Shown one piece after another: positions 1 through 10,457 of a stretch of 64,000 nucleotides of DNA. The position numbers and the translations under genes were made by a program. The stretch is from Theobroma cacao (lineage: Eukaryota; Streptophyta; Magnoliopsida; Malvales; Malvaceae). The DNA is taken from assembly GCF_000208745.1 (NCBI RefSeq), contig NC_030851.1, forward strand, positions 26,917,668-26,981,667. The letters are read 5' to 3'. Every line of letters starts with the position of its first letter. Position 1 is the stretch's first letter. Under the pieces are notes generated by a model that was not told where the DNA came from, did no database searches, and worked only from the letters and a program-made list of their open reading frames with translations.

Positions 1-1000
1 TTCTTTCTCTCTTTCTTTTTCTTTTCCTTTCTTCTTTTATTTCTCTTGGCCTACCGCTCCATCATTTCTTCTCCTTCTTTCTTGTCTTTTCTTTCTTTTT
101 CCTTCTTCAAATGGCCAGCTTGACTTTTCTTTCTTTTTCCGTTTCATCTCCTTTATCTCTCTTTCACTCCTCCCTTTACTCACCAATTTAGCTGGCCCCT
201 ACCACCTTCATTTCATTTCTTTACTTTCTTTATTCTTTATTATTTAATCTTATCCTTCTCTCCATTTTGGTCACATGGGCGGCTAGCCCATGAACCCATG
301 CCTTCCTTTGACTTTTCCTCATCTAATTTATGTTTTAAAGCTCATGGCCAACCTTTAAAGTATCATTCCCATCCGCCACCTCCATTCTTCTTTTTCCCTT
401 TTTTTATCTCCTTAGTTTTCTTTCTTTATTTATTCCCTCCATTTAATTTACATATCATTTCACATACATTTTCCTTTTTAATGCCACCATATCATTCAAT
501 AATATCTCATTAGCCTCCAAATATTAAAATTACACAGAACCCTTAACTTTTTTTTATTTATTATATAACCCTCCAAACTTTCATCTTTTATAATTTGATC
601 CTTCCGACACGTTTTAAAATTCTAATTTCTTTCTATCTTTCTTCCTTTACATGTATACAATCAAAATAACGAAGTTGCACTTCAACGCGATATCACAATA
701 ATATTTAAATATTTACTCACCCACGCTAGCTCAATTTAAATACAAACACGCGAGTTTCACTTACGTCATTTATCTCCAACATTCATTCGTACTTCTTTTC
801 CCCCACTTGGATTGACCATATAATCCCTCTTTACGACTAATTCCAACATTCGTTAAATATTAATATTTTAATATTATTTTATTTCAAAATATTCTTCTCA
901 CCCGTAACCACTCTTCGACACTTAAATTTACATCAAGTGACCCTTCATCTCATCGATTGAGTCTTATTGATGACTAAACGAGGGTACGAGGTGTTAGACA
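1..1000 (-). mobile_element. LTR fragment related to family B, reverse strand, cut by the window start
   Basis: Read on the minus strand the segment starts at 1000 with TGTCTAACACC and carries blocks recognisable in the family B LTR at 6338. One is the AAGCTAGCGTGGG-like run and the AAATATTTAAATATT run, near 700-740 here and near 6735-6770 in B. The pyrimidine-rich first 500 bases hold only low-complexity frames. It interrupts the integrase frame of the A1 element that resumes at 1001, so it is probably a solo or terminal LTR inserted there. The other end is outside the window, so no target duplication can be checked. Confidence 0.6.
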
Positions 1001-1846
1001 GCTCACTAGCAAATTTTAGAGGAAAGTACAAGAGGCGTTGGGTACTAAGTTAAATTTTAGCACTACTTTCCACCCACAGACAGATGGATAGTCTGAGAGG
1101 ACCATTAAGATGTTGGAGGATATGATAAGGGCATGTGTCGTAGATTTTAAAGTCACTTGGGACCAACACGTGCCGTTGATCGAGTTTGCCTATAATAACA
1201 ATTTTCTAACTAGGATTCAAACGGTGCCTTATAAGGCTTTATATGGGCGAAGATGTAAATCACCCATATATTGGTTTGAGGTCAATGAATGGAAGTTACT
1301 TGGGCCAAAATTAGTTCAAGAGACCACAAACAAGATACAGTTGATTAGGACGAGGATGTTAACAGCACAGAGTCACCATAAGTCATATTCTAAACATAAA
1401 CATAGAGAGTTGGAGTTTGAGGTTGGTGACCATGTGTTCTTGAGGGTTTTGCCAATCTGAGGCATTATGAGGTTTGGCCAAAAAGCAAGCTAAGCTCAAG
1501 GTATATTGGACTTTTCGAGATTATAGAGAGAGTTGATGTGGTGGCTTATCAACTTGCACTTCCACCGAATCTCATTAGTGCTCATCTTGTGTTCCATGTT
1601 TCGCTATTATGGAAGTACCAACTAGATCCATCGCACATGTTATAACATAAGTCCCTACTGTTGCGGGATGATTTGAGTGATGAAGAGGTACCGGTAGCCA
1701 TACTAGATAGGTAGGAGAAGAAGTTAAGCTCCAAAGAGATAGTCTCGGTTAAGGTACAATGGAGCGATCACTTGCGTAAAGAGGTGACTTGGGAAGCCAA
1801 GGATGACATGCGAGTGAAGTATCCACACTTATTCCATGAAGGTTAG
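1001..1846 (+). pseudogene. Ty3/gypsy integrase C-terminal end (element A1), broken
   Basis: The translated relic runs from the end of the integrase core to the chromodomain-like tail. Recognisable pieces in order are FHPQTDG followed by a stop and SERTIKM, then the 116-residue open stretch from 1110 with EFAYNNNF, ALYGRRCKSPIYW and EVGDHVFLRV. After a frameshift near 1458 come LSSRYIGLFEIIERV, AYQLALPP and HLVFHVSLLWKY, and finally EVTWEAKDDM and KYPHLF before a stop at about 1846. These are diagnostic of plant Ty3/gypsy (chromovirus-type) integrases. In-frame stops at the DG*SER position and near 1645 and 1713, plus the frameshift, make it non-functional. It lies directly upstream of its own polypurine tract and LTR. 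Confidence 0.85.
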
Positions 1847-1890
1847 TGCATAGTTAAATTCAAGGATAAATTTTCAAAATGAGGGAAGAA

Positions 1891-2778
1891 TGTGAAATCC
1901 CACCTTGAGTAAGAAGATAAGTTAGGAAATCCTTAGGCGAGCATATCGATAGTTTTGGTACAAAATAAGTTGTTTGATTGAATTTGATGAAAATTTCAAA
2001 GGTCAAGGATTCCCAAAGGTCTATATTGACATGTTTTCATACAAATACTATTCAAATGTGTTCAAATAACATGTTTTATGAATTCTATGATTGAATTGTT
2101 TACGAAAGACATGAGATTACAAGTGCATGTTTACAAAATACTCTTATCCCTTGGCTTGTCCCCTTCTCGTATCCACTCGCAGAATTTCTGTGACTCACAC
2201 ATTATTTTTCCCATTTATTTTGTTGCAGATCAGTGATAACGTCTGATAACAGCCAGTGTCGCAGATACCAGTGTTCGATTTTCATTCTTTGGTCGATGTC
2301 CAATAGCCACTTAATGCCTAGAAGGTCGGTCACATTTCGCTGACGAGTTGGTCTTTTACTTTGTGTTTATGTTTACAAACTACGAACATGTTTATGTTAC
2401 TGTTGCCATGTTGGGCATTCTATATTGATAATGTTATGTATGAGATTATAATGATGGCTCGAGAGCTTACATGGACACTTGAGGGTATTGTTGATAGCTA
2501 ATGTTAATGTGCTCTATGATAGTGGCACTTTTTCAGATATATATGTAAACCAAATGCTTGAGCTTATATAATTAAGTTGAGAAGTTTCTTAATTGCATAA
2601 TGAGTTTTATGAATGTATGTGCTATTGTTACATATGTTAATGGATGTTATATGATACTTCTGCATGTGATGATGAATGCTTAATGATGTTATTATAAGAG
2701 GCTTGTTTAGGCTTAAGGGGTTATGCTCGTTTGGGTCCATGCATTGGTCACGATTCCTCTAGGAAATGGGATGTGACA
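1891..2778 (+). repeat. 3' LTR of Ty3/gypsy element A1
   Basis: A purine-rich tract (about 1879-1890) after the pol stop is followed by TGTGAAATCCCACC at 1891. The block ends at 2778 in GTGACA. Immediately after it the sequence matches the interior of the Athila LTR at about 28,089, so A1 is inserted into that older LTR. It contains the shared 3'-terminal LTR block (GGCTTGTTTAGGCTTAAGGG type, about 2699-2778) and a TTGTTGCAG acceptor-like site near 2229. Confidence 0.8.
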
Positions 2779-4028
2779 ATATGTCTATAAGAATCAATTA
2801 AGATAGGTTATTTAAGCATGTGTTCTAATTTGATTACATGTGGCATTTAGGTGTATGTCTACCCTAATTGCTAATCAATTCACTCAATTTCTAAGTGAAA
2901 TGAATACACACTACTCAAGCCATGGTCTAATCTAAACTAACTTCATCAAGTCTCATTTAGATACCCATATCCATTCAATTGTTGATTAGATAACCAAAGG
3001 CAAGAAGCCTAGATTTGAATAAACATCACAACACCCATTAATATTAAGTAAAAAAGAAACATAATATCCAAACTACATGTTGAAATCTGCCACAATCTTA
3101 GAAAAATCAATTTAGCTCATAATATCTTCAATAAACAGGAACATCCCAGGAAAATAAAGCATTTTTATAGCAAAAGAAAGAGAACAAAAGCCAAATCTAT
3201 TAAGTGAAATAACTTTAGCTTCTTTCGAAAGCTCTTTTATCTTGATTTCTCCTTTTTTCCTTTTTTGCAAAAGTCTCTTCTTTCCTTTGAAAAGCTACTC
3301 TGCTCCAGCCCCCTTTTTTGACTTAAAAGTCTTATATATACCTTTTTTTAAAACCCCTAAAATAAAAATCTCATCATGTGCAAAATATTTAAAACCCATG
3401 TTGGCACCATGGTGCCATGCTCTTTGCCTTGGATTAAGCGTTCTAGACTATTAGGGCACTGTGATGTTGGTGGTCTGAGGCTGTGGCATCCTGTTCTCTA
3501 TTTTTTATGTGGGGTGCAATCTAGAACCGCAACCACAGCCATACAAAGTTGTGGTGCCAACTCCTCTTGTGCTATCCTTACTTCAGTTCAGCCACTTTCA
3601 ATGTTAGTTTAATCATGATCTGATTAGAAATGGAAAAGTGATAAGCATAAAAGTTGTAGTTCTTCATCTTAGCTTTCTAGTGATTTAAGAATCACATTAA
3701 TTAGATATCTGTATCGTGAGTTATGCTTGAGATACCACAACATGTTCGGTGAGAGTCTGCACCCAGCCATCCTTTCATGGTTCATCATTCATTAGACTTT
3801 ATGCACTTGAGAACCTTCAAAAACAAAAGCTAAATTAGTAATGGCACAAATTAGGACTTTTAACATGAAATTGAACTAAAATTACTTGAAATAAAAATGA
3901 TTCAACATGCATTAAACTTATTAATGAAAAACATGAAAACTACCTAAAATCAATTTAAAAACACAAGGACTTAGCTATTTTTATGCCTAAAAATGTTCAA
4001 GCAAACTCTTTATAATAGAGTTATCACA
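2779..4028 (-). repeat. 3' LTR of the Athila-like element, truncated
   Basis: It is clearly homologous and co-linear with 28,089-29,330, for example the long shared stretch near 3840-3985 and 29,150-29,300. About 385 bp that should precede it are missing because the A1 LTR ends at 2778. The minus-strand start is TGTGATAACTC at 4028, preceded by the purine-rich AAAGTTTGGGCT (about 4029-4041), a plausible polypurine tract. Confidence 0.8.
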
Positions 4029-5644
4029 AGCCCAAACTTTATATTTTTTTAGTCCTTCAGCAAAACCTTAAAATGAAAGAAAGAAACATAAAGGATGAAA
4101 ACATCTACAATAAGTCAATTGAACCAAATCCAAGACACATTTAATTTCCTCGTAAATTATCTTATTTTCTCAACTTAAAGCAAAAAATAAACATTATTCA
4201 AATTCACATTTCAACTCAATTGCAAGCTCACTTTCAAATGGATTCCCTGTGTGTGTGTATATTCTCTTGCAATGAACATCATGTCATTCAGATAGGTTTA
4301 TGCTTACACAAAATTTGAATTTAGCCTAGAGTTTCATAAGTTTGCTTTTCATCTTTCTCTCCACTGATGTAGACTAGCATATAATCAAGGATCCTTAGGA
4401 CTTTATTCAGCTTGTAATGTATGACTAGGGTTAAGGCGAGATATAGGATAATATATAGCTCTAATCACCTTAAGCACACAATCATTCTAGGACCTATAAA
4501 GAGCTTGATTTTTCACTTGTTCTATACACACCCTTTTGCTTCTTTTCTTCACCCTTTTTCATTGATCAAACACTTTATTCTATTTTTTATTTCAATCTTT
4601 CATTTTCTTTTCTTTTTTTATTCACAATTTAATAGCCCCAAACTTGTTTCTTTTTATAGTAGGTAATGGGATGAATACTAACACAACTTCTTGAATTTTT
4701 CTCAAGCTTCATCTTTTCTACCTTTTTCATCACTTAGCTTAATACACTCCCTAAAATGATCTATAAGAGTGACGAGTGTTAAAGTATAGATTTATTTACA
4801 AGCTATGCTTATTTAATTATGTGTTTAACAAAGAAAAAGAAAAAAATTAGGCTCAAAAGTGGTAAACTATGGATAAAATATAGCAAGGTGGCTTGAAAAA
4901 GCTCAGTCAGTTCAAAGATGGTTTAAGTCATTTCCTTAACTAAGTGTAGCCTTAGATTTTGCCTTGAGAGAAACTTAAACAAATTCTAGAACTCACGACA
5001 TTATTCAAAAATTTACACTCACATAACTGTCTCTGAATGTACACAATTGTTCAAAGCAAGAATATAGTGCTCAAATGGTGGAAAAATCACATTCTACAAT
5101 GATACTAAGCAAAGGGTTTCAACATAATATTCAAACAATATTTACATTCACTAAGAGCAAAAAATAATAAGATAACTATTTTTCATCATTGGATAAGTGA
5201 AATAAAGAAATTGGTGCAACTAACTAAAGCTAATTTTTCCAAAAGCATGCAAAAAATTAAAAATTAACAAGCTAACTAAACTTGAAACTTAAACATTGAA
5301 TGCAAAAAATATAAAAATAAAGTTTTAAACTTAAAATACCCCCTTAAACTTAAAGATAACATTATCCCCAATGTTTCTAAAAGTAAAGAAGAGAATACTC
5401 CCTTAGTTTACTCCTCATCATCAGCAGTGTGGGGGTCCTCTAGCATGATGAAAAACTGGACATGTCCATCTTCATATGGTGCGCACAAGCCCAAAACATT
5501 TGCTACATTTTCCTAGTGTACTCTATGGTAATGTGAGATTTGTTAGGTGTGGTGGAGGTCAAGGTGTGGACGATGAACTCCCACTAATAGTAGAGTGTTC
5601 ATGAGCATGGAACTGAAGGATGATACCAGCATCTAAAGGAACTC
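4029..5644 (-). other. Non-coding 3' internal region of the Athila-like element
   Basis: AT-rich sequence without a convincing reading frame lies between the env-like relic and the 3' LTR. Athila-type elements typically have such a long stretch here. Only short low-complexity frames occur, such as the Phe-rich one at 4421-4666, and I see no motif in them. Confidence 0.5.
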
Positions 5645-6333
5645 TCAAATGCTAAAGCTCTTCATTCCTAGTCCATTGAACCTCGCTTGTTTGCATAGTG
5701 CAGTGATGAGTGACAGGTACCAAATGCTATCCCTAACTAAACAAGCAATGTGATCAACGTTATTAAAAATCACCTGGCCAATGTCAATGGATTTACCAAA
5801 AATGATGGCATAGAGCAACATCACTTTATCCTTGGTGACGTCACTAAGATGCTTAATTGGAAGCACTTTGGCTGCAGGAAAATGGTACCAAACTTTATAG
5901 TCATTATTCATAGCAGTAGCCTTAAATGAAATCGAAACTCCTTTAGACATCTTCCATTTGGTGCCAAGGTTGCAAAGCAAATTTATGACTTCATCCAAGT
6001 CCACATTTCCATCCACATATTGTCTATACTCATCTTGCTCAGTGTTCTATGTGTCGTAGAATTGATTGATAATGTGACTGTTAAAAGGCACTTGATGCCC
6101 TTTACAAAAAAAAAACCCCATTTCCGTGCTCATAGGCATTAGTATAGAATTCATGCATTGCTGGCATTATTGTCGCCTCTAGTTGTGCACCAAAATTTTT
6201 CCTTCTCTCTTCAACAATGTCCAATGTATGTCTATAATGGTTAGAAGGTACATTGATGCCTTTTTTGTAGTACTGGAGACTTTTGTAACAAGGATTGAGA
6301 ATGACGTTTAAAGGCCTTAGCTAACACAAACTT
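5645..6333 (-). pseudogene. Env-position 'putative plant transposon protein' ORF, Athila-like element
   Basis: The minus strand has a 123-residue open stretch with KVWYHF, AAKVLPIKH, KDKVMLLYAIIFGKSIDIG and SLITALCKQA. This matches the pattern of the plant transposon-protein domain (the PF20167-type family, recalled from memory) found downstream of pol in Athila-like elements. Upstream, other frames keep EFYTNAYEHGNGVFF-like and VEERRKNFGAQLE-like pieces to about 6290. The N-terminus lies on the far side of the family B insertion at 18,995-19,045, where a minus-strand APKRAKSNSSSGFGR stretch is preceded by ATA where a start ATG would be expected. Stops, frameshifts and the 12.6-kb insertion make it dead. 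The biochemical role of this family is not known to me. Confidence 0.7.
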
Positions 6334-7487
6334 ATTCTGTAACACCCCATACTTTGATATGTTAGCTAATAAAATTTATTGGATGCCAATTGAGGTTAAT
6401 TAGAGTGTTTAAAAGTGATGAAGGGTGAAAGGCATAGTTTGAAATAAAATATTCCACACGTGAGAAAATAATAATTAAATAATAATATTTTTATTAAGGA
6501 TGAATTAGCAAGATAAAAAGTGATTCGAGAGTGAATCAGGGCATAATAACACATTTTGGGTGCCAAGGAGACAAGTGGAAATTTTTTGAATAAAATAATA
6601 ATAAAATATAAACATTTTACTCAGTTTCGAAATTTTTCATGAAGAAGGAGTATATGGTCAATCTAAGTGGGGGAGAAGAAGAACGAGAAAATTTCAGAAA
6701 AAAATAACGTTAATCAGGCTCGCGTGTCTTTATTAAATAAAGCTAGCGTGGGTAAGTAAATATTTAAATATTGCAGTGATACCGCGTTGAAACATAAACT
6801 TGATATTTTATTGATACTAGTGTTAAGGAAGAAAAATGAAAAGAAATTGAAAGTAAAATATTGTGGGAGGATACAATTAAAAATGGTGAAAACCTTGGAG
6901 GTCAAAATGGTAATTTTGCCATTAGTTGCTCAAAGCTTCCAAAAGAAGCTTTGACTTTTCATCCTTATCCCATGGCTAGTTCTTATCTCCAGCCAAAAGA
7001 TATTTTGTCCTCCACCTTCATGCTCAAAATGCAATTTTCACCCACCCAACGCCATTTTCATGCTCAAATGCCATTTAACCTTGCTACCATGCATTTGAAA
7101 AGAAAACTAGAAAGAATCGGCCAAGGAAAGAAAGAAGAGAAAAGTGAGAGGCTTGAGTAGTGAGTTATTCAAGAGTAATTAAAGAAATATCAAGTGGGTC
7201 TCAAGATTCAAGAAACATAAGGTAAGGATTTTTGTGTTTTAAGCTCATGGTTGGTTAAATCTTTAGGGAAATAATGTGTGAATCATTTTATGGCAGCTAT
7301 GGTGGCCATGGCTATGAGGAAATTATGAATTTTGTTGGGTGAAATCCAAGCTAAAACCAAATGGTAAGCTTAATGCTACAATTCGAAGCCTATGGTTGGT
7401 TTAATATTGTGAGAATGATTGTATGCATATGTAGTGTTATTGTGATGCCATGGGTATGGTTGGAAGGCAACTATATTAATTGGAAGT

Positions 7488-7694
7488 TTGGTGTGTAGAT
7501 ATGTGTTGTTAGGAAAGGTTATGGATGTTGGTGTGCATAAATGAATATTAATGTTATGCTTGGTGGCAACATGTAAATGAGGATGGNTTGGTGTGTAGAT
7601 ATGTGTTGTTAGGAAAGGTTTAAAGGTTATGGATGTTGGTGTTCATGAATGAATATTAATGTTATGCTTGGTAGCAACATGTAAATGAGGATGG
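7488..7694 (+). repeat. Tandem copy of about 100 bp across a single N (7587)
   Basis: The stretch beginning TTGGTGTGTAGATATG at 7488 recurs at 7588 directly after the N. The 3' LTR has only one copy, near 17,366. See the findings for a possible assembly cause. Confidence 0.85.
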
Positions 7695-8342
7695 TAGTAC
7701 ATGTAGACTTAGAAAATGTTTGATGGAAGTAAATTTATAGTTGCTGCCATATGATAGGTAATTATTATGGAAATGATGGATAAACTTGATAAATATCCTT
7801 AGACAAGATTTATATATGTGCTAGAGTCATAAATAAGTTGTCGGTATCCATAATCTAAAGAATTACGTAAGTAAAGGATAAAGGCCACTTTGGTAAAGAA
7901 TGTGTCAAGATTAAGTTAGTTGAATAAGGATTCATGATTTAAAGGAAAACGAGAATTAGAAATGTTGTACACTAAAGATATTGAATTTGGATTGTTGCTA
8001 GGAAGTACAAAAGTAATGGTAGTGTACTATGGTAGCGTGCCAGAGGAAATAACGAACGATCGGTAAGTAGAAATAACTAGATACGCCTCCGAACTAATAG
8101 CGATGTAACATCCCGCTATCATAAGGTGAGTGAACTTGCATCAAAATGTTTTGGAATAAATGATTATATGCTTGATTGAACCACTTGAGATATTTGGTTG
8201 GTTTTTCTTTAAAATTTGCATGGGAAGAAACCCTTAATGAAATGTTTTCATGTTGTGAAATACGAATGTGATGAATTTCTGTGTTTCCACATTATGTTGA
8301 TGTGAATGTTATGCATTGAATGATACTATTGTGTGATAATTA

Positions 8343-8557
8343 TGACCCAGCTATGTACGGTGTAGGAGTGCACATGAGCTGATGATGACCCAGCTATGTG
8401 CGATGTAGTAGTGCACATGAGCTGATGATGACCCAGCTATGTGTGGTGTGGGAGTGCACATGAGCTAATGATGACCTAGCTATATGCGGTGTAGTAGTGC
8501 ACATGAGCTGATGATGACCCAGCTATGGGCGGTGTAGGAGTACACATGAGCTGAGGG
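8343..8557 (+). repeat. 43-bp minisatellite in family B 5' LTR, five units
   Basis: Five head-to-tail units each contain AGCTATGTGC, then a G-rich spacer, then GCACATGAGCT. The two arms are inverted repeats apart from one extra base, so each unit could form a hairpin. Four related units occur in the 3' LTR (18,121-18,292). Confidence 0.9.
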
Positions 8558-9261
8558 AGAGTTAGGTGATGTCGATGATGGTATGTATGCTTATATATGT
8601 TATAGATAGAGAGGTTATGGAAATTATATTGCGCTTGCATTGATTATTGAATGTTAAAATTTGAGAAATGCTTTCCAATTGATTTTCACTGCAGCAAAAA
8701 TGGATTTTCATTGTGGCAAGAAATTAAGCTAAATTGCATTGTTTTCAACATAAGTGCATCATGTTTTCTAAACTTCTCGTATTGATGCTTGTTCCCTTCC
8801 TATGTTCACTCACTGAGTTTATACTCATTATTTTCAACTTCATGCTTTAGTTTTCAGGTTTGACGGTAGCTGGATTCCTAAGCCAAGGTGCTTTATCTTA
8901 TCTGTTTTTCAGTAGGTCACCCTGACACTAAATGTTAGCACCCATGCCCAAAGTCACTCCGCTAGTGGTCAAGGTCTTTGTATATGCACATATATGCTTA
9001 ATGTGAATTGTTAAGATACATTTGACAAACTATCTATGTATATTTTGATTTATGGTGCCAATGTGTGTATTTACTTAGGTTCTATGAATTGCCTTCGAAG
9101 AAATTGGCATTTGAACCCTATTAAGTATAGATCTTAAAGAGATATGCATGATAAATGGATGAATGTACAAGTTCATATAGAAAGGCTTGTTTGGGCCTAG
9201 TGGGCTATGCCTGTTGGGTGCTTGCACCGGTTCTAGCTCGAGAATTGGGCTATGATAGACT

Positions 9262-9279
9262 TGGTATCAAAGCTCTAGG
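9262..9279 (+). other. Primer binding site of family B element (tRNA-Met type)
   Basis: TGGTATCAAAGCTCTAGG begins four bases after the 5' LTR. It differs slightly from the usual plant Met-tRNA PBS form TGGTATCAGAGC. Confidence 0.85.
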
Positions 9280-9370
9280 TTTAGTTTAGTCCTAGGGATT
9301 CTTGTGTCAGTCAGCGGAGTTGTCGAAGTTAGTGTAGAGTCTTGTTTATGATATGTGACTACAGCACAAG

Positions 9371-10424
9371 TGTCACAACCCAAATTCTCGAGCCATGACC
9401 AATGCATGGGCCCAATGGGCATAGCCCACCAAGCCCAAGCAAGCCTATTATATAAACCCAAAATGATGTTCACATTTCAACTCATGGTGGCATTAACAGT
9501 TAAAATATACATATTTCGTCTAAGACCCGTATCTTAGTATTTTACATCACGTGAATGTACTCATAAAACAAAATGACTCTTGACTTCTAGCAGAGTGACC
9601 ACAATGAAGATGCGGCTACTGAGATGCCATAGTACCTACCAAGAAAGTGAGCATATGTGTGTAACTCAATCTAGGTCCCAACTACCTCCAAATCTGAAAA
9701 CATGAATTTTAAAAACGTGAGTATAAAACTCAGTGAGTGAACATAAGAAGGAAACAAGCAATTGATAGGAAGAATTTGAAAATCATGATGCACTTGTTTC
9801 AGAAACAATGCACTTGATTTAATTTCTTACTAAAAACCCCTCATTTCAAACCTTGATTAATGCCCTCATAGTGTTTCACAAACCCATGATCAATCCATGA
9901 ACTTAAATGGGTGAAAAATATGTCAATAACCGAATAGGGTAGCATGTAGGATAGAATGTTTCTCGCTGCAGTGAGAAATAGTACTAGTTTGCATATGTTT
10001 CAGTTTTTCTAGTATATATCCCGCTACAAACATTCAATTGACCTGAGTTTTAGACCATTAGAAAGCTAAGAGGTAGGGGTACAATTTTTATGTTTACCAA
10101 TTTTCTCATTTCAGACGGGAAGGTGGTCAAAATCTTCATCAAAGTGAAGGCACTGCATCAAAACCTGAGAGTTTCTCACTGCAGTGAGATTTATTTTCAC
10201 TACAGCGAGTTTTCTGTAGCCAAAACAGAATGTTTCTCGCTGCAGCAAGAAGCAGGGCACCTAAGTGAAAAAGGGGCCTTTTTTGCACAAAAAATCCATT
10301 TGGTGCTGCAGTAAAGATCAATTTGCAAGAAAATGAAAATTTCTCAAGATTCATCATGCCAAATTTCACATGCATTACAACCATATACCATTACTCATAA
10401 ACTTCCTATAACACACATATTTAC

Positions 10425-10457
<33 letters not shown>

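Larger units (their letters stand above)
6338..9257 (+). repeat. 5' LTR of family B element
   Basis: It is about 2.92 kb and co-linear with the 3' LTR at 16,206. It differs from that copy by an extra 43-bp minisatellite unit and an extra block of about 100 bp around an N at 7587. Internal landmarks are a donor-like AAG|GTAAGG at 7222, ATAAG|GTGAGTG at 8126, the 43-bp array at 8343-8557, decayed CACTGCAG-type motifs at 8684-8720, the TTCACTCACTGAGTTTATA box at 8805-8823, the acceptor-like TTTTCAG ending at 8857 and the shared terminal block at about 9181-9257. Confidence 0.85.

Noticed and set aside
298..513. Phe/Pro/His-rich small frame
   Set aside because: Low-complexity pyrimidine-rich LTR leader. 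There is no domain and no conservation signal.
6861..7160. 99-codon frame in the family B 5' LTR, repeated at 16,741-17,016
   Set aside because: It is conserved only because both copies are LTRs of one element. The frame is shortened in the 3' copy and lost in the third B LTR, so coding is unlikely.
8343..8557. Regular repeats with spacer-like parts resembling a CRISPR array
   Set aside because: The units are contiguous 43-bp tandem copies without unique spacers, inside a plant LTR, with no cas genes.
9262..9279. tRNA-like sequence near the LTR
   Set aside because: Only an 18-base match to a Met-tRNA 3' end is present, which is a primer binding site, not a tRNA gene.
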